DNA from: Pseudomonas sp. S04
GTDB taxonomy: Bacteria; Pseudomonadota; Gammaproteobacteria; Pseudomonadales; Pseudomonadaceae
Assembly: GCF_009834545.1 (NCBI RefSeq)
Contig: NZ_CP019427.1
Location: forward strand, 1,837,001 to 1,901,000
Length of the DNA stretch: 64,000 nucleotides
Direction of reading: 5' to 3'
Shown here: positions 16,038 through 23,744 of the stretch, piece by piece
Layout: every line of letters starts with the position of its first letter
Position numbering within the stretch: position 1 is the stretch's first letter
Made by a program: the position numbers and the translations under genes
Notes under the pieces: generated by a model
What the model was told of the DNA's origin: nothing
Database searches by the model: none
What the model saw: only the letters and a program-made list of their open reading frames with translations

Positions 16038-17477
16038 ATGACCAATCTTTTGCTCTATCAACGTATCGCTCAGCAGCTGGCTGAGGATATCCGGCGCGGC
16101 GTGTATCAGCCTGGCGAGCGTGTGCCTTCGGTACGCAAGATGAGCTCGCAGCTCAATGTCAGCCATGCGACGGTGCTCCAGGCTTATGCCAACCTGGAAG
16201 ACCAGGGCCTGATTCGCGCACGTCCGCAGTCGGGTTACTACGTTCACCAGACCCCGGCCCTGACCGCGCCGACCCCGGATATCGCCCGGGTCGAGCGCCC
16301 GGGCCTCGTGACCCGCAGCAGCATCATCCAGCAAGTACTGGTGGAGTCACGCCGCGAAGGGGTGTTCCCACTGGGCGCTGCCGTGCCCAGTGTCGACTAT
16401 CTGCCGGTGCGGGCGCTGCATCAGCAACTGGCCAAGGTCACGCGCTTTCACAGTCCGCGGGCGTTCAGCTACATGTTCAGTCCCGGTTTCGAGCCCTTGC
16501 GCCGCCAGGTGGCGATTCGCATGCGCGACGCCGGGGTGGTGGTCGACCCATCCGAAGTAGTGATCACCCACGGTTGTGTCGACGCCCTGCAGATGTCCTT
16601 GCGCGTGCTGACCCGCCCCGGTGACCTGATTGCCGCAGAGTCGCCGACCTATTACGGCCTGTTGCAACTGGCCGATCTGCTCGGCCTCAAAGTCATCGAG
16701 ATTCCCAGTGATCCGTCCACCGGCATGAGCCTGGAAGCCCTGCAACTGGCCGCCAACCAGTGGTCGATCAAGGCCCTGGTGCTGACCACCCGCCTGAGCA
16801 ACCCCTTGGGTGGCACCATGCCGGAAGAGCGGCAGAAACAACTGCTGCGCCTGGCCTCGGACTTTGATATCCAGGTGGTCGAAGACGATATCTACGGCGA
16901 ATTGATGTTCGAACAGGGGCGCACCAAGTCCCTCAAGGCCTATGACCGCCTGGATCGGGTGATCTACTGCTCGAGCTTTTCCAAGACTCTGTCCCCCGGG
17001 GTGCGCATCGGCTGGATGATCGCCGGCAAGTACCAGCAGGAAATCCAGCGGCTGCAGACCTTCAGTACCCATTCGGCCTGCAGCGTCACGCAGATGGGCA
17101 TCGCGGCCTACCTGGAGAACGGCGGTTACGATCGACACCTGCGCTACATTCGCCAGGAATATCGCAAGAACCTCAGTGCGTTCCAGCTGGCAGTGCAGCA
17201 GTATTTCCCCGAAGGCACCCAGATGACCCGACCCACTGGCGGTTTCATCCTGTGGGTCAGTTTGCCGGGACGGGTCAATACCCAGGAACTGCACGTGCGG
17301 GCTTTGCAGCAGGGGATCAGCATCGCCCCGGGACTGATTTTCAGTAACACCGAGCAGTTCAACCACTGCATTCGCTTGAACTGCGGCATCCCCTGGAACC
17401 GTGAAGCCGAGCGAGCCTTGATGACACTGGGCATGCTCGCGACCCAGCTGTGCCAGGAAACCGCCAGCGGTTTTTGA
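16038..17477 (+). CDS. MocR-type regulator (GntR HTH fused to aminotransferase-I fold)
   Basis: A 479-residue protein with an N-terminal winged helix of the GntR family (about residues 3-72; RVPSVRKMSSQLNVSHATVLQAYANLEDQGLI) and a C-terminal fold-type I aminotransferase-like domain (about 110-470). The PLP lysine lies in SSFSKTLSPGVRIGW and the ring-contacting Asp in VVEDDIYGELMF. Such proteins act as PLP-dependent transcription factors. No divergent target gene is adjacent. A weak GC stem (17502-17519) follows the stop codon. The regulated pathway cannot be identified from the context. Confidence 0.9.
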   Translation: MTNLLLYQRIAQQLAEDIRRGVYQPGERVPSVRKMSSQLNVSHATVLQAYANLEDQGLIRARPQSGYYVHQTPALTAPTPDIARVERPGLVTRSSIIQQVLVESRREGVFPLGAAVPSVDYLPVRALHQQLAKVTRFHSPRAFSYMFSPGFEPLRRQVAIRMRDAGVVVDPSEVVITHGCVDALQMSLRVLTRPGDLIAAESPTYYGLLQLADLLGLKVIEIPSDPSTGMSLEALQLAANQWSIKALVLTTRLSNPLGGTMPEERQKQLLRLASDFDIQVVEDDIYGELMFEQGRTKSLKAYDRLDRVIYCSSFSKTLSPGVRIGWMIAGKYQQEIQRLQTFSTHSACSVTQMGIAAYLENGGYDRHLRYIRQEYRKNLSAFQLAVQQYFPEGTQMTRPTGGFILWVSLPGRVNTQELHVRALQQGISIAPGLIFSNTEQFNHCIRLNCGIPWNREAERALMTLGMLATQLCQETASGF

Positions 17478-17567
17478 GGCATCGCCGGGGCTGATCGAGA
17501 TGGGCGCTTGTCAGCGCCCTTGCAACAGGCGAGCATATGGCCCTCTGCCGTTAGTGCTGTAGGGGTT

Positions 17568-18071
17568 ATGAAAGCGATTTTTCCTGTTGGTCTGGTGTTG
17601 GTCTGCTTGCTGAGTGTGTTCAATTGGGGGAGCGCGATGGCGGCGGCGACCCCGGATAAAGCGGTTTCCAGTACGTCAACGACTAAGGTGGCACCCACCA
17701 CGCCGGTCAAAAAAGTCGCGCCCGTGAAAAAAGCGGACGCTGCGAACAAACCCGTTGCGCACAAGCCACGCCCGCCGATTGCCTCGAAATCCAAGGCCGC
17801 CAGCGAAGTGGTGCGCACCACTGAGTTACCGTCCACCAATATCGACCTGAGCCTGCCTCCGGAAATGGTCCGCCAGTTGCAACCCATTGGCACCGTCCCG
17901 ATCGTCAAGCGCGCACCCTTGCTGCCGCCACTGTTCGAGGAAAAGCCCAAGGAAGAAAGCAAGTTCCAGCTCAACGGCCGGCTGATTTCCAACGAAATGC
18001 AATTGCAGTTGCGCAACGAAGAGCGCCGGGAAATCGAAGGCGCGGCCCTGGAATTCCAGTTCAATCAGTAA
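17568..18071 (+). CDS. Conserved hypothetical secreted protein, basic and proline-rich
   Basis: A 167-residue protein starting at the internal ATG MKAIFPVGLVLVCLLSVF, which opens a clear signal peptide (cleavage near AMA-A). After it comes a low-complexity Lys/Thr/Pro/Ala linker (about residues 28-80) and a short C-terminal domain ending REIEGAALEFQFNQ. Homologues in pseudomonads are often mis-annotated as translation initiation factor 2 because of the low-complexity region. Nothing here supports a translation role. I do not recognise a function. Confidence 0.65.
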   Translation: MKAIFPVGLVLVCLLSVFNWGSAMAAATPDKAVSSTSTTKVAPTTPVKKVAPVKKADAANKPVAHKPRPPIASKSKAASEVVRTTELPSTNIDLSLPPEMVRQLQPIGTVPIVKRAPLLPPLFEEKPKEESKFQLNGRLISNEMQLQLRNEERREIEGAALEFQFNQ

Positions 18072-18116
18072 AACCCGACGGCAGGTGTGACCTGGCGAGC
18101 CGACGCTTTGTCGCAA

Positions 18117-18180
18117 GACTGATCAGTCACGCGTATTTGCGCGAAAAACCCCTGGGCGGCCAATTTCAAACGGCTGTTTA
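18117..18180. promoter_or_regulatory. Palindrome and PsrA-like motif upstream of the YkgJ-family gene
   Basis: A perfect 12-base palindrome GACTGATCAGTC (18117-18128) is followed by CAAAC-GGCT-GTTTA (18167-18180), which matches the PsrA motif in all but the last base. Both lie within 115 bases of the start codon at 18231. Function unproven. Confidence 0.35.
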
Positions 18181-18230
18181 AGCGGGTACTCTAGTCCCCG
18201 TCATTCCACACTCCCGAGGAGCTTGTCGTC

Positions 18231-18485
18231 ATGAAATGCCGAGAAGGCTGTGGCGCCTGCTGCATTGCCCCTTCCATCAGTACACCGATTCCCGGCATGC
18301 CCCATGGCAAGCCCGCGGGCGAACGTTGTGTGCAACTGTCTGTCGATAATCTGTGCAGAATCTTCGGCCAGCCCGAGCGTCCTGCCGTCTGTGGCGCGTT
18401 CCAGGCGGATATCGAGGTCTGCGGCAGCAGCCAGGAACAAGCCATCACACTGATCGGCTGGTGGGAGCAAATGACCGCGGCGTAG
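18231..18485 (+). CDS. YkgJ-family cysteine cluster protein
   Basis: An 84-residue protein with the family's cysteine pattern (CREGCGACC at the N-terminus, then CVQLS, LCRIFG, PAVCGAF and VCGSS), expected to bind zinc or an iron-sulfur cluster. GAGGAGCTTGTCGTC precedes the ATG. The START-domain gene begins 41 bases downstream, so the two may be co-transcribed. The biochemical function of the family is unknown. Confidence 0.85.
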   Translation: MKCREGCGACCIAPSISTPIPGMPHGKPAGERCVQLSVDNLCRIFGQPERPAVCGAFQADIEVCGSSQEQAITLIGWWEQMTAA

Positions 18486-18526
18486 TGTGTTCAACGAACG
18501 GAACTTCAACAATAAGGAACAAGACT

Positions 18527-19132
18527 ATGGGTTCGCTGCATCGTATCGCTGTGCTGTGTGGGTTGAGCGCTGTTCTGGCCTCCACCGTGGTTCAGGCCGA
18601 AGACTGGAAAGTTGCCAAGAACGAAGACGGGATCAAGATCTCCCTGAGTGAAGTGCCGGGCTCCGACTACAAGTCCTATCAGGGCGTTACCCTGATGAAG
18701 ACCACTGTTGCCAAGCTGCGGGCGCTGCAGGAAGACGTGGCCGGGGCCTGTGCCTGGATCCACGAGTGCAAGAGCCAGAAACTGCTCAAGCACGAAGGTG
18801 ACCAGAGCTGGACCTACACCCAGTTCAATACCCCTTGGCCGGTGACTGCGCGGGACTCGGTGCTGCATATCACCACCGTCGATGGCGCCGATGGCAGCCT
18901 GACCCGCAACCTGGAAGGCGTGCCGAAATACATTCCGGAGGAAAAGGGTTTTGTCCGGGTAACCGAGGTCAAGGGCTTCTGGAAGTTCGTGCCCAAGGGC
19001 GATCAGGTCGAAGTGACCTATCAAGTGCACACAGAGCCAGGTGGTAGCGTGCCGGCGATGGTCGCCAACAAGTTTGTGGTCGATGCACCTTTCGAGACCC
19101 TCAAGGCCCTCAAGGAACGTGCCGAGAAGTAA
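18527..19132 (+). CDS. START domain-containing periplasmic protein
   Basis: A 201-residue protein with an N-terminal signal peptide (HRIAVLCGLSAVLASTVVQA, cleavage about residue 22) and a START lipid-binding-like fold (about 25-200; WKVAKNEDGIKISLSEVPGSDYKSYQGV, and near the end ANKFVVDAPFETLKAL). START domains bind hydrophobic ligands in a helix-grip cavity. I chose the ATG at 18527 because it opens the signal peptide and is preceded by AAGGAACAAG. An 11-base stem (19158-19186) follows the stop codon. Confidence 0.87.
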   Translation: MGSLHRIAVLCGLSAVLASTVVQAEDWKVAKNEDGIKISLSEVPGSDYKSYQGVTLMKTTVAKLRALQEDVAGACAWIHECKSQKLLKHEGDQSWTYTQFNTPWPVTARDSVLHITTVDGADGSLTRNLEGVPKYIPEEKGFVRVTEVKGFWKFVPKGDQVEVTYQVHTEPGGSVPAMVANKFVVDAPFETLKALKERAEK

Positions 19133-19157
19133 GCACGCCTATTCCAGGCCATCGGAA

Positions 19158-19186
19158 CAACAGGGTTGGTGATAGCAACCCTGTTG
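19158..19186. terminator. Strong stem-loop after the START-domain gene
   Basis: Perfect 11-base stem CAACAGGGTTG / CAACCCTGTTG with a 7-base loop, 25 bases after the stop codon. No T run follows, so it may be a processing or mRNA-stabilising hairpin rather than an intrinsic terminator. Confidence 0.5.
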
Positions 19187-19281
19187 CCAGGGCAATTCTT
19201 CGAGGGGCAGGGAACGAATGCCCGGCGACCCGGGTCGAGATGGAAGTAAGCCCATCTACGGGTTTTATCGAGGAGGCACCG

Positions 19282-19518
19282 ATGCAAAAGTGGGAAATCA
19301 CCTTTGTGGATGATCATGGTGTGCAAAGCGTCGAACGCTTCGACTGCGAGCACCAACCTGACATGGAAAAGGCCGCGCAACTGATTCGCGCCAAACTTCT
19401 CCCGGTCCCGGCCGAGCTGGATCTCAATGACCTGGAAGGTCGCACCGACGACCCGACGCTCAAGAGCCTCAAAGATCAGAACAGCATTCAAATCCTCAGC
19501 ATCTCCCCGATTCCATAA
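19282..19518 (+). CDS. Small conserved hypothetical protein
   Basis: A 78-residue acidic cytoplasmic protein (MQKWEITFVDDHGVQSVERFDCEHQ..) with an excellent ribosome binding site (CGAGGAGGCACCG). The internal ATG at 19282 is used for that reason. There is no signal peptide, membrane segment or recognised domain. It lies between the START-domain gene and rraB. Its function is unknown. Confidence 0.7.
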   Translation: MQKWEITFVDDHGVQSVERFDCEHQPDMEKAAQLIRAKLLPVPAELDLNDLEGRTDDPTLKSLKDQNSIQILSISPIP

Positions 19519-19721
19519 TCCCTTCTGTAACCAGGCCTTGGCACGCGCTCCGAGTTGGAGCTACTCTGCAAGCGAGATCAGCGAATGGATCGCTAAGGTC
19601 TGGTCTTGTCAGCTACATGCTTGTGTCCCGGCGGCAATCTGATTGCCGTAGCGCCTGCACCATTCGGTTGCCGGCGCGTGGAGTACGGAAAGTCTATCCA
19701 TTGGAAGTAGGAGGACGTTTC

Positions 19722-20063
19722 ATGAGCACAGCCTATCAAGAAGACATCAGCAGCAGCGTGCTGCGCCGCATGAAAGAAGGCGGTTTTGATTTTTCACGGT
19801 TCCATCCCATCGAGTTCTACGCCATTTTCCCCGACGAGGAGGGGGCACGCAGGGCGGCAGGACAATTTCGCGGTGAATCCTTGAATGCACAGATCAGTGT
19901 GCGCGACGACGGTGCCTGGTACCTGGAACTGAGCAAGGTGATGTACGCCACCTACGGCGGCATTGGCGATTTTGAACAGGACTTTGAGGCGGTGGTCGAG
20001 CCTTTGGGGGGAATTATCGAAGGTTGGGGCGTCAAGCAGGAGGTACGAGGGCAACTCGCATAA
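19722..20063 (+). CDS. rraB: RraB-family regulator of ribonuclease E
   Basis: A 113-residue acidic protein of the RraB family (PF06877), which binds RNase E and inhibits its activity, changing degradosome composition. The FYAIFPDEEGARRAA and SVRDDGAWYLELSKVMYATYGGIGDFEQDFE segments are typical. The start at 19722 has a perfect AGGAGG about 10 bases upstream; the 19617 start lies before it and is rejected. A Rho-independent terminator follows at 20091-20118. Confidence 0.8.
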   Translation: MSTAYQEDISSSVLRRMKEGGFDFSRFHPIEFYAIFPDEEGARRAAGQFRGESLNAQISVRDDGAWYLELSKVMYATYGGIGDFEQDFEAVVEPLGGIIEGWGVKQEVRGQLA

Positions 20064-20090
20064 CACTATGAATAGCGACATCACTCAGCG

Positions 20091-20118
20091 ACGGCTGACC
20101 CTTTGGGTCGGCCGTTTT
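20091..20118 (+). terminator. Rho-independent terminator of rraB
   Basis: Stem ACGGCTGACCC / GGGTCGGCCGT (one G-U pair), TTT loop, T4 tail on the plus strand. Confidence 0.85.
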
Positions 20119-20143
20119 CATTTGGGCTGGGGCAAACGCCAGG

Positions 20144-20170
20144 CAAAAAAAAGCCACCTGAGCAGGTGGC
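20144..20170 (-). terminator. Orphan Rho-independent terminator on the minus strand
   Basis: Seven-base GC-rich stem (20153-20159 / 20164-20170) with a 4-base loop, followed on the minus strand by eight T. It does not serve any visible protein gene. Confidence 0.8.
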
Positions 20171-20310
20171 CAAAAGGGAAGAGGGGTAGCCAGCAAGCGA
20201 GCGGTGCCGCTTGCTGCGTGATGGGCCAATTATCCGCGTGCCTAGGCGGGCAGTGAAATGAACTATGGCTATGCTGCTAATAGCCATAAGCATTGCTTCG
20301 CAATGAAGCG
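20144..20310 (-). ncRNA. Candidate structured small RNA (minus strand)
   Basis: On the minus strand this gene-free stretch ends in a strong intrinsic terminator (stem GCCACCT / AGGTGGC at 20153-20170, then eight T) although no minus-strand protein gene lies upstream for about 3.5 kb. Above it are three more perfect stems: a 9-base stem at 20191-20216, an 8-base stem at 20264-20288 (TATGGCTA / TAGCCATA) and CATTGC / GCAATG at 20291-20305. The order of hairpins and terminator looks like a small RNA of about 150-250 nt. The promoter and 5' end are not defined. It would be divergent from the sigma-54 operon at 20453. Confidence 0.45.
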
Positions 20311-20335
20311 CGGGCGATCAGGTGGGGGCGTTTGC

Positions 20336-20352
20336 TGCACGGGATTGGTGCG
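20336..20352. promoter_or_regulatory. NtrC-type upstream activator site
   Basis: TGCACG-GGATT-GGTGCG matches the NtrC enhancer consensus TGCACC-N5-GGTGCA at 10 of 12 defined positions with exact spacing. Its centre is about 60 bases upstream of the -24 element at 20404, a normal enhancer distance for sigma-54 promoters. Confidence 0.65.
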
Positions 20353-20403
20353 AAGCCTTCGGGGTGAAAATCCAACTGGTTGATACTAAAGGGTTTATGC
20401 CGC

Positions 20404-20419
20404 TGGCACGGGCCTTGCG
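20404..20419 (+). promoter_or_regulatory. Sigma-54 (RpoN) -24/-12 promoter
   Basis: TGGCACG-GGCC-TTGCG matches the consensus TGGCACG-N4-TTGC(A/T) at all but the last base, with the essential GG and GC at correct spacing. Transcription would start near 20430, ten bases before the AAGGAG of the ATP-grasp gene (start codon 20453). Confidence 0.85.
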
Positions 20420-20452
20420 ATGCCAAGGTGTCCGGGTGACAAGGAGTACGGC

Positions 20453-21862
20453 ATGATCCGCACCTATTTTGATGAGATGTACGATGCCAGCGGCCAGGTC
20501 CGCGCGCATTATCGAGAATTCGCCCGTTGGTTGGCCCAAACGCCTGACGAGCTGCTGGCTCAACGCCGACGCGAGGCCGATCTGTTGTTTCATCGCGCCG
20601 GGATTACCTTCACTCTCTATGGCGACGAGCAGGGCACCGAGCGCCTGATTCCCTTCGACACCATTCCGCGCAGCATCCCCGCCAGCGAGTGGCGGATTGT
20701 CGAGCGTGGCTGCATCCAGCGGGTCAAGGCGCTGAACATGTTCCTCGCCGACCTCTATCACGAACAACGCATTATCAAGGCAGGCATCATCCCGGCCGAG
20801 CAGGTGCTGGCCAACGAACAGTACCAACTGGCCATGCAGGGCCTGGACCTGCACCGCGACATCTACTCGCACATCTCCGGGGTCGACCTGGTGCGCGATG
20901 GCGACGGCAGCTACTACGTGCTGGAAGACAACCTGCGCACTCCCAGCGGCGTGAGCTACATGCTCGAAGACCGCAAGATGATGATGCGCCTGTTCCCTGA
21001 GCTGTTCGCGGCCCAGCGTATTGCGCCCATCGACCACTACCCGAACCTGCTGCTCGACACCCTGAAAAGCTCCAGCCCCATCGATAATCCGAGCGTGGTG
21101 GTACTGACCCCGGGACGCTTCAACAGTGCGTTTTTCGAGCACGCCTTCCTGGCCCGGGAAATGGGCGTGGAACTGGTGGAAGGCGCGGACCTGTTCGTGC
21201 GTGACGACAAAGTCTTCATGCGCACCACCGATGGCCCCAAGGCCGTCGATGTGATCTACCGGCGGCTCGACGACGCCTTCCTCGATCCGCTGGCATTCAA
21301 CCCGGACTCGATGCTCGGGGTTCCCGGCCTGCTGGCGTCCTATCGCAGCGGCAATGTGGTGTTGGCCAACGCCATCGGCACGGGTGTGGCGGATGACAAG
21401 TCGGTGTATCCGTTCGTCACCGAGATGATCCGTTTCTACCTCGACGAGGAGCCGATCCTGAAAAACGTGCCGACCTGGCAGTGTCGCAACCCGGCGGAAC
21501 TGTCCCACGTGCTGGCCAACCTGCCCGAGCTGGTGGTCAAGGAAACCCAGGGCTCCGGCGGCTACGGCATGTTGGTCGGACCGGCAGCGACGGCGGCCGA
21601 GATCGAACAGTTCCGCGCACGGATCAAGGCCAAGCCCCATGCCTATATCGCCCAGCCGACGTTGTCCCTGTCGACCTGTCCGACCTTCGTCGAGAACGGC
21701 ATCGCCCCGCGGCATATCGATCTGCGCCCGTTCGTCTTGTCGGGCCGTGAAACCCGGGTGGTGCCTGGGGGCCTGACCCGCGTCGCCCTGCGCGAGGGCT
21801 CTTTGGTGGTCAACTCCTCCCAGGGTGGCGGTACCAAGGACACCTGGGTTGTCGAGGATTAA
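20453..21862 (+). CDS. Circularly permuted type-2 ATP-grasp protein
   Basis: A 469-residue cytoplasmic protein of the circularly permuted ATP-grasp family. Characteristic segments are the N-terminal HYREFARWLAQTPDE, SGVDLVRDGDGSYYVLEDNLRTPSGVSYMLEDR in the middle and VVKETQGSGGYGMLVGP near the C-terminus, which carries the ATP-binding Lys and Gly-rich loop. By family prediction it makes amide or peptide bonds using ATP; the substrate is unknown. The start at 20453 is set by AAGGAG 8-13 bases upstream. It is the first gene of a three-gene operon with alpha-E and transglutaminase proteins behind a sigma-54 promoter. Confidence 0.9.
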   Translation: MIRTYFDEMYDASGQVRAHYREFARWLAQTPDELLAQRRREADLLFHRAGITFTLYGDEQGTERLIPFDTIPRSIPASEWRIVERGCIQRVKALNMFLADLYHEQRIIKAGIIPAEQVLANEQYQLAMQGLDLHRDIYSHISGVDLVRDGDGSYYVLEDNLRTPSGVSYMLEDRKMMMRLFPELFAAQRIAPIDHYPNLLLDTLKSSSPIDNPSVVVLTPGRFNSAFFEHAFLAREMGVELVEGADLFVRDDKVFMRTTDGPKAVDVIYRRLDDAFLDPLAFNPDSMLGVPGLLASYRSGNVVLANAIGTGVADDKSVYPFVTEMIRFYLDEEPILKNVPTWQCRNPAELSHVLANLPELVVKETQGSGGYGMLVGPAATAAEIEQFRARIKAKPHAYIAQPTLSLSTCPTFVENGIAPRHIDLRPFVLSGRETRVVPGGLTRVALREGSLVVNSSQGGGTKDTWVVED

Positions 21863-21874
21863 AGGAAGCTTGCC

Positions 21875-22825
21875 ATGTTGAGTAGAACTGCCTCGGATCT
21901 GTACTGGATGTCGCGCTACCTGGAGCGGGCGGAAAACCTCGCGCGGATGCTCGACATCAGTTATTCGCTGTCGTTGATGCCGCAGGACGGCCGCGGCGAT
22001 GGCTTGCATGAACTGGCGATGCCCTTGTTGATCACCGGCACGCTGGACGACTACCTGGAGCGCCATGGCGCGTTGCACGCCGAGCGTTTGCTGCACTTCT
22101 TCGCCCTGGACGCCGCCAACCCGGCCAGCATCTATAGCTGTCTCGGGGCCGCGCGGGCTAGCGCCCATGCGGTGCGTGGGCGGATCACCGCCGACATGTG
22201 GGAAAACATCAACGCCACCTGGCTGGAAATTCGCGGGATAGCCGAACAGGGCCTTGGGCGTTATGGCATGAGCCGGTTCTGCGAGTGGATCAAGGAACGT
22301 TCCCACCTGTTCCGCGGGGCTTCCTACGGCACCATCATGCGCAATGATGCGTTTCGCTTCATTCGCCTGGGCACCTTCATCGAGCGGGCCGACAACACCC
22401 TGCGCCTGCTGGATGCGCGCTACGAAATGGCCGGCGATCAGGGCGAGGCGGTCAGCGATGGCACCGCCCACGCCTACTACCAGTGGAGTGCGTTGCTGCG
22501 GGCCTTGTCGTCATTCGAGGCCTACACCGAAATCTATCGTGACGCGCCCGGCGCCCAGCAGGTCGCCGAGTTGTTGTTGCTGCGAGCCGATGTCCCCCGT
22601 TCGTTGCGTGCCTGCACCGAGGAAATCGACCAGATCCTTGCCCAGTTACCAGGCGCCAACGGCCGTCCAGCCCAGCGCCTGGCGGCGGAAATGGACGCGC
22701 GCCTGCGCTACACCGGCATCCAGGAAATCCTCGACGAAGGCCTGCATGCCTGGTTGACCGAGTTCATCCCGCTGGTACGCCAGTTGGGCAATGCCATACA
22801 CAGTTCCTACCTGGAGGCTGCATGA
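21875..22825 (+). CDS. Alpha-E domain-containing protein
   Basis: A 316-residue all-helical protein of the alpha-E (DUF403) family: the N-terminus LSRTASDLYWMSRYLERAENLARMLD is diagnostic, and a second similar helix pair (FIRLGTFIERADNTLRLLDARY) repeats the Arg-Glu pattern. The family occurs almost always beside a circularly permuted ATP-grasp gene and a transglutaminase, as here. It starts 12 bases after the ATP-grasp stop codon and overlaps the transglutaminase gene by four bases. Its role is unknown; partner binding or product handling in amide synthesis is inference. Confidence 0.9.
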   Translation: MLSRTASDLYWMSRYLERAENLARMLDISYSLSLMPQDGRGDGLHELAMPLLITGTLDDYLERHGALHAERLLHFFALDAANPASIYSCLGAARASAHAVRGRITADMWENINATWLEIRGIAEQGLGRYGMSRFCEWIKERSHLFRGASYGTIMRNDAFRFIRLGTFIERADNTLRLLDARYEMAGDQGEAVSDGTAHAYYQWSALLRALSSFEAYTEIYRDAPGAQQVAELLLLRADVPRSLRACTEEIDQILAQLPGANGRPAQRLAAEMDARLRYTGIQEILDEGLHAWLTEFIPLVRQLGNAIHSSYLEAA

Positions 22826-23631
22826 GACTTTCCATTAGCCACGAGACCACCTATCACTACGAGGACCAGGTGCGGGCGAGCATCCAGTATGTGCGGTTGA
22901 CCCCCCACGACAGCGAGCGCCAGCACGTACTCAGCTGGCAGTTGGAGTTACCGCGGCCGGTGCGTGCGCAGCTCGACCCGTTCGGCAACATCCTGCATGT
23001 GCTGACCCTGGACGAGCCCCACGAAGCCATCATCATCGGGGCGCGCGGGCAGGTGGACATCGATGAGTTGCGCGAGGCCGAACACGAGAGCCAATCGGCC
23101 CTGCCATTCCTGCGCTTCACCCGCCTGACCGAGGCCGACGAGGCCCTGCAGGCCTTTGCGACACAACAGTGTCGGCAACGCCGCGACCGCAGCGCGTTGA
23201 TTGACCTGATGCATGGCCTGAACCAGTACATCACCTACACCCCAGGCGCCACCGAAGTGCAAACCAGCGCCGCGCAAGCCTTCGCCGGCCGTGCCGGGGT
23301 CTGTCAGGACCATGCCCACACCTTCATCGCCTGTGCCCGCAGCCTGGGGATCCCGGCGCGTTATGTGTCGGGCTACCTGTACAGCGAAAGCAGCGAACAC
23401 CTGGCCAGCCATGCCTGGGCCGAAGCCTGGCTGGACGACGCCTGGTACAGCTTTGACGTGACCAACCAACTGGCCCGTCCCGAGCGCCACCTGAAGCTGG
23501 CAGTGGGCCTGGACTACCTCGACGCCTGCCCGGTACGCGGCATGCGCCGCGGTGGCGGTTTTGAACAGATGCACGCCAAGGTCTTCGTCTCGCCGCTGCC
23601 GGCGCCGGTGATGTCGGTGCAACAGCAGTAG
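22822..23631 (+). CDS. Transglutaminase-like cysteine protease-fold protein
   Basis: A 269-residue protein with the bacterial transglutaminase-like N-terminal beta domain (MRLSISHETTYHYEDQV) and a C-terminal transglutaminase core. The full triad is visible: Cys161 in GVCQDHAH, His197 in SHAWAEAW and Asp212 in FDVTN. Such enzymes hydrolyse or transfer amide bonds. There is no signal peptide, so it acts in the cytoplasm. The start overlaps the alpha-E gene (ATGA). In this operon it could cut or process the amide product of the ATP-grasp enzyme. It is convergent with the cytochrome gene, with REP sequences between. Confidence 0.9.
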   Translation: MRLSISHETTYHYEDQVRASIQYVRLTPHDSERQHVLSWQLELPRPVRAQLDPFGNILHVLTLDEPHEAIIIGARGQVDIDELREAEHESQSALPFLRFTRLTEADEALQAFATQQCRQRRDRSALIDLMHGLNQYITYTPGATEVQTSAAQAFAGRAGVCQDHAHTFIACARSLGIPARYVSGYLYSESSEHLASHAWAEAWLDDAWYSFDVTNQLARPERHLKLAVGLDYLDACPVRGMRRGGGFEQMHAKVFVSPLPAPVMSVQQQ

Positions 23632-23644
23632 GCGGCGTGCCTGC

Positions 23645-23739
23645 ATCGCGAGCAGGCTCGCTCCCACAGTGGCTCTTGCGGTGATCAACAGGCCTTGTGG
23701 GAGACATCCGCGCGCGCTCCGCTTGCTCGCGATGGGGCC
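23645..23739. repeat. REP pair between convergent genes
   Basis: A REP unit (CATCGCGAGCAGGCTCGCTCCCAC, near 23645-23668, split here only for reference) faces a second, degenerate copy at about 23695-23739 in which the usual core is interrupted after TGTGGGAG by about 12 bases before CTTGCTCGCGATGG. Confidence 0.75.
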
Positions 23740-23744
23740 ACCCG

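Noticed and set aside
17568..18071. Translation initiation factor 2 (annotation seen for relatives)
   Set aside because: The protein has a signal peptide and a low-complexity linker and no GTPase or IF2 motif.
19630..19646. Stem-loop CGGCAAT / ATTGCCG upstream of rraB as a small RNA
   Set aside because: A single short hairpin without terminator or promoter is insufficient.
20144..20310. RsmX/RsmY/RsmZ-type identity for the candidate small RNA
   Set aside because: It lacks the repeated GGA motifs in hairpin loops that define that family.
20353..20403. An IHF site between the NtrC-type site and the sigma-54 promoter
   Set aside because: The best match (AATCCA-N5-TTG) has wrong spacing and a mismatch; it is too weak to annotate.
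20318..22471. A 717-codon open frame on the minus strand
   Set aside because: Antisense to the ATP-grasp and alpha-E genes; His- and Gln-rich text typical of shadow frames.
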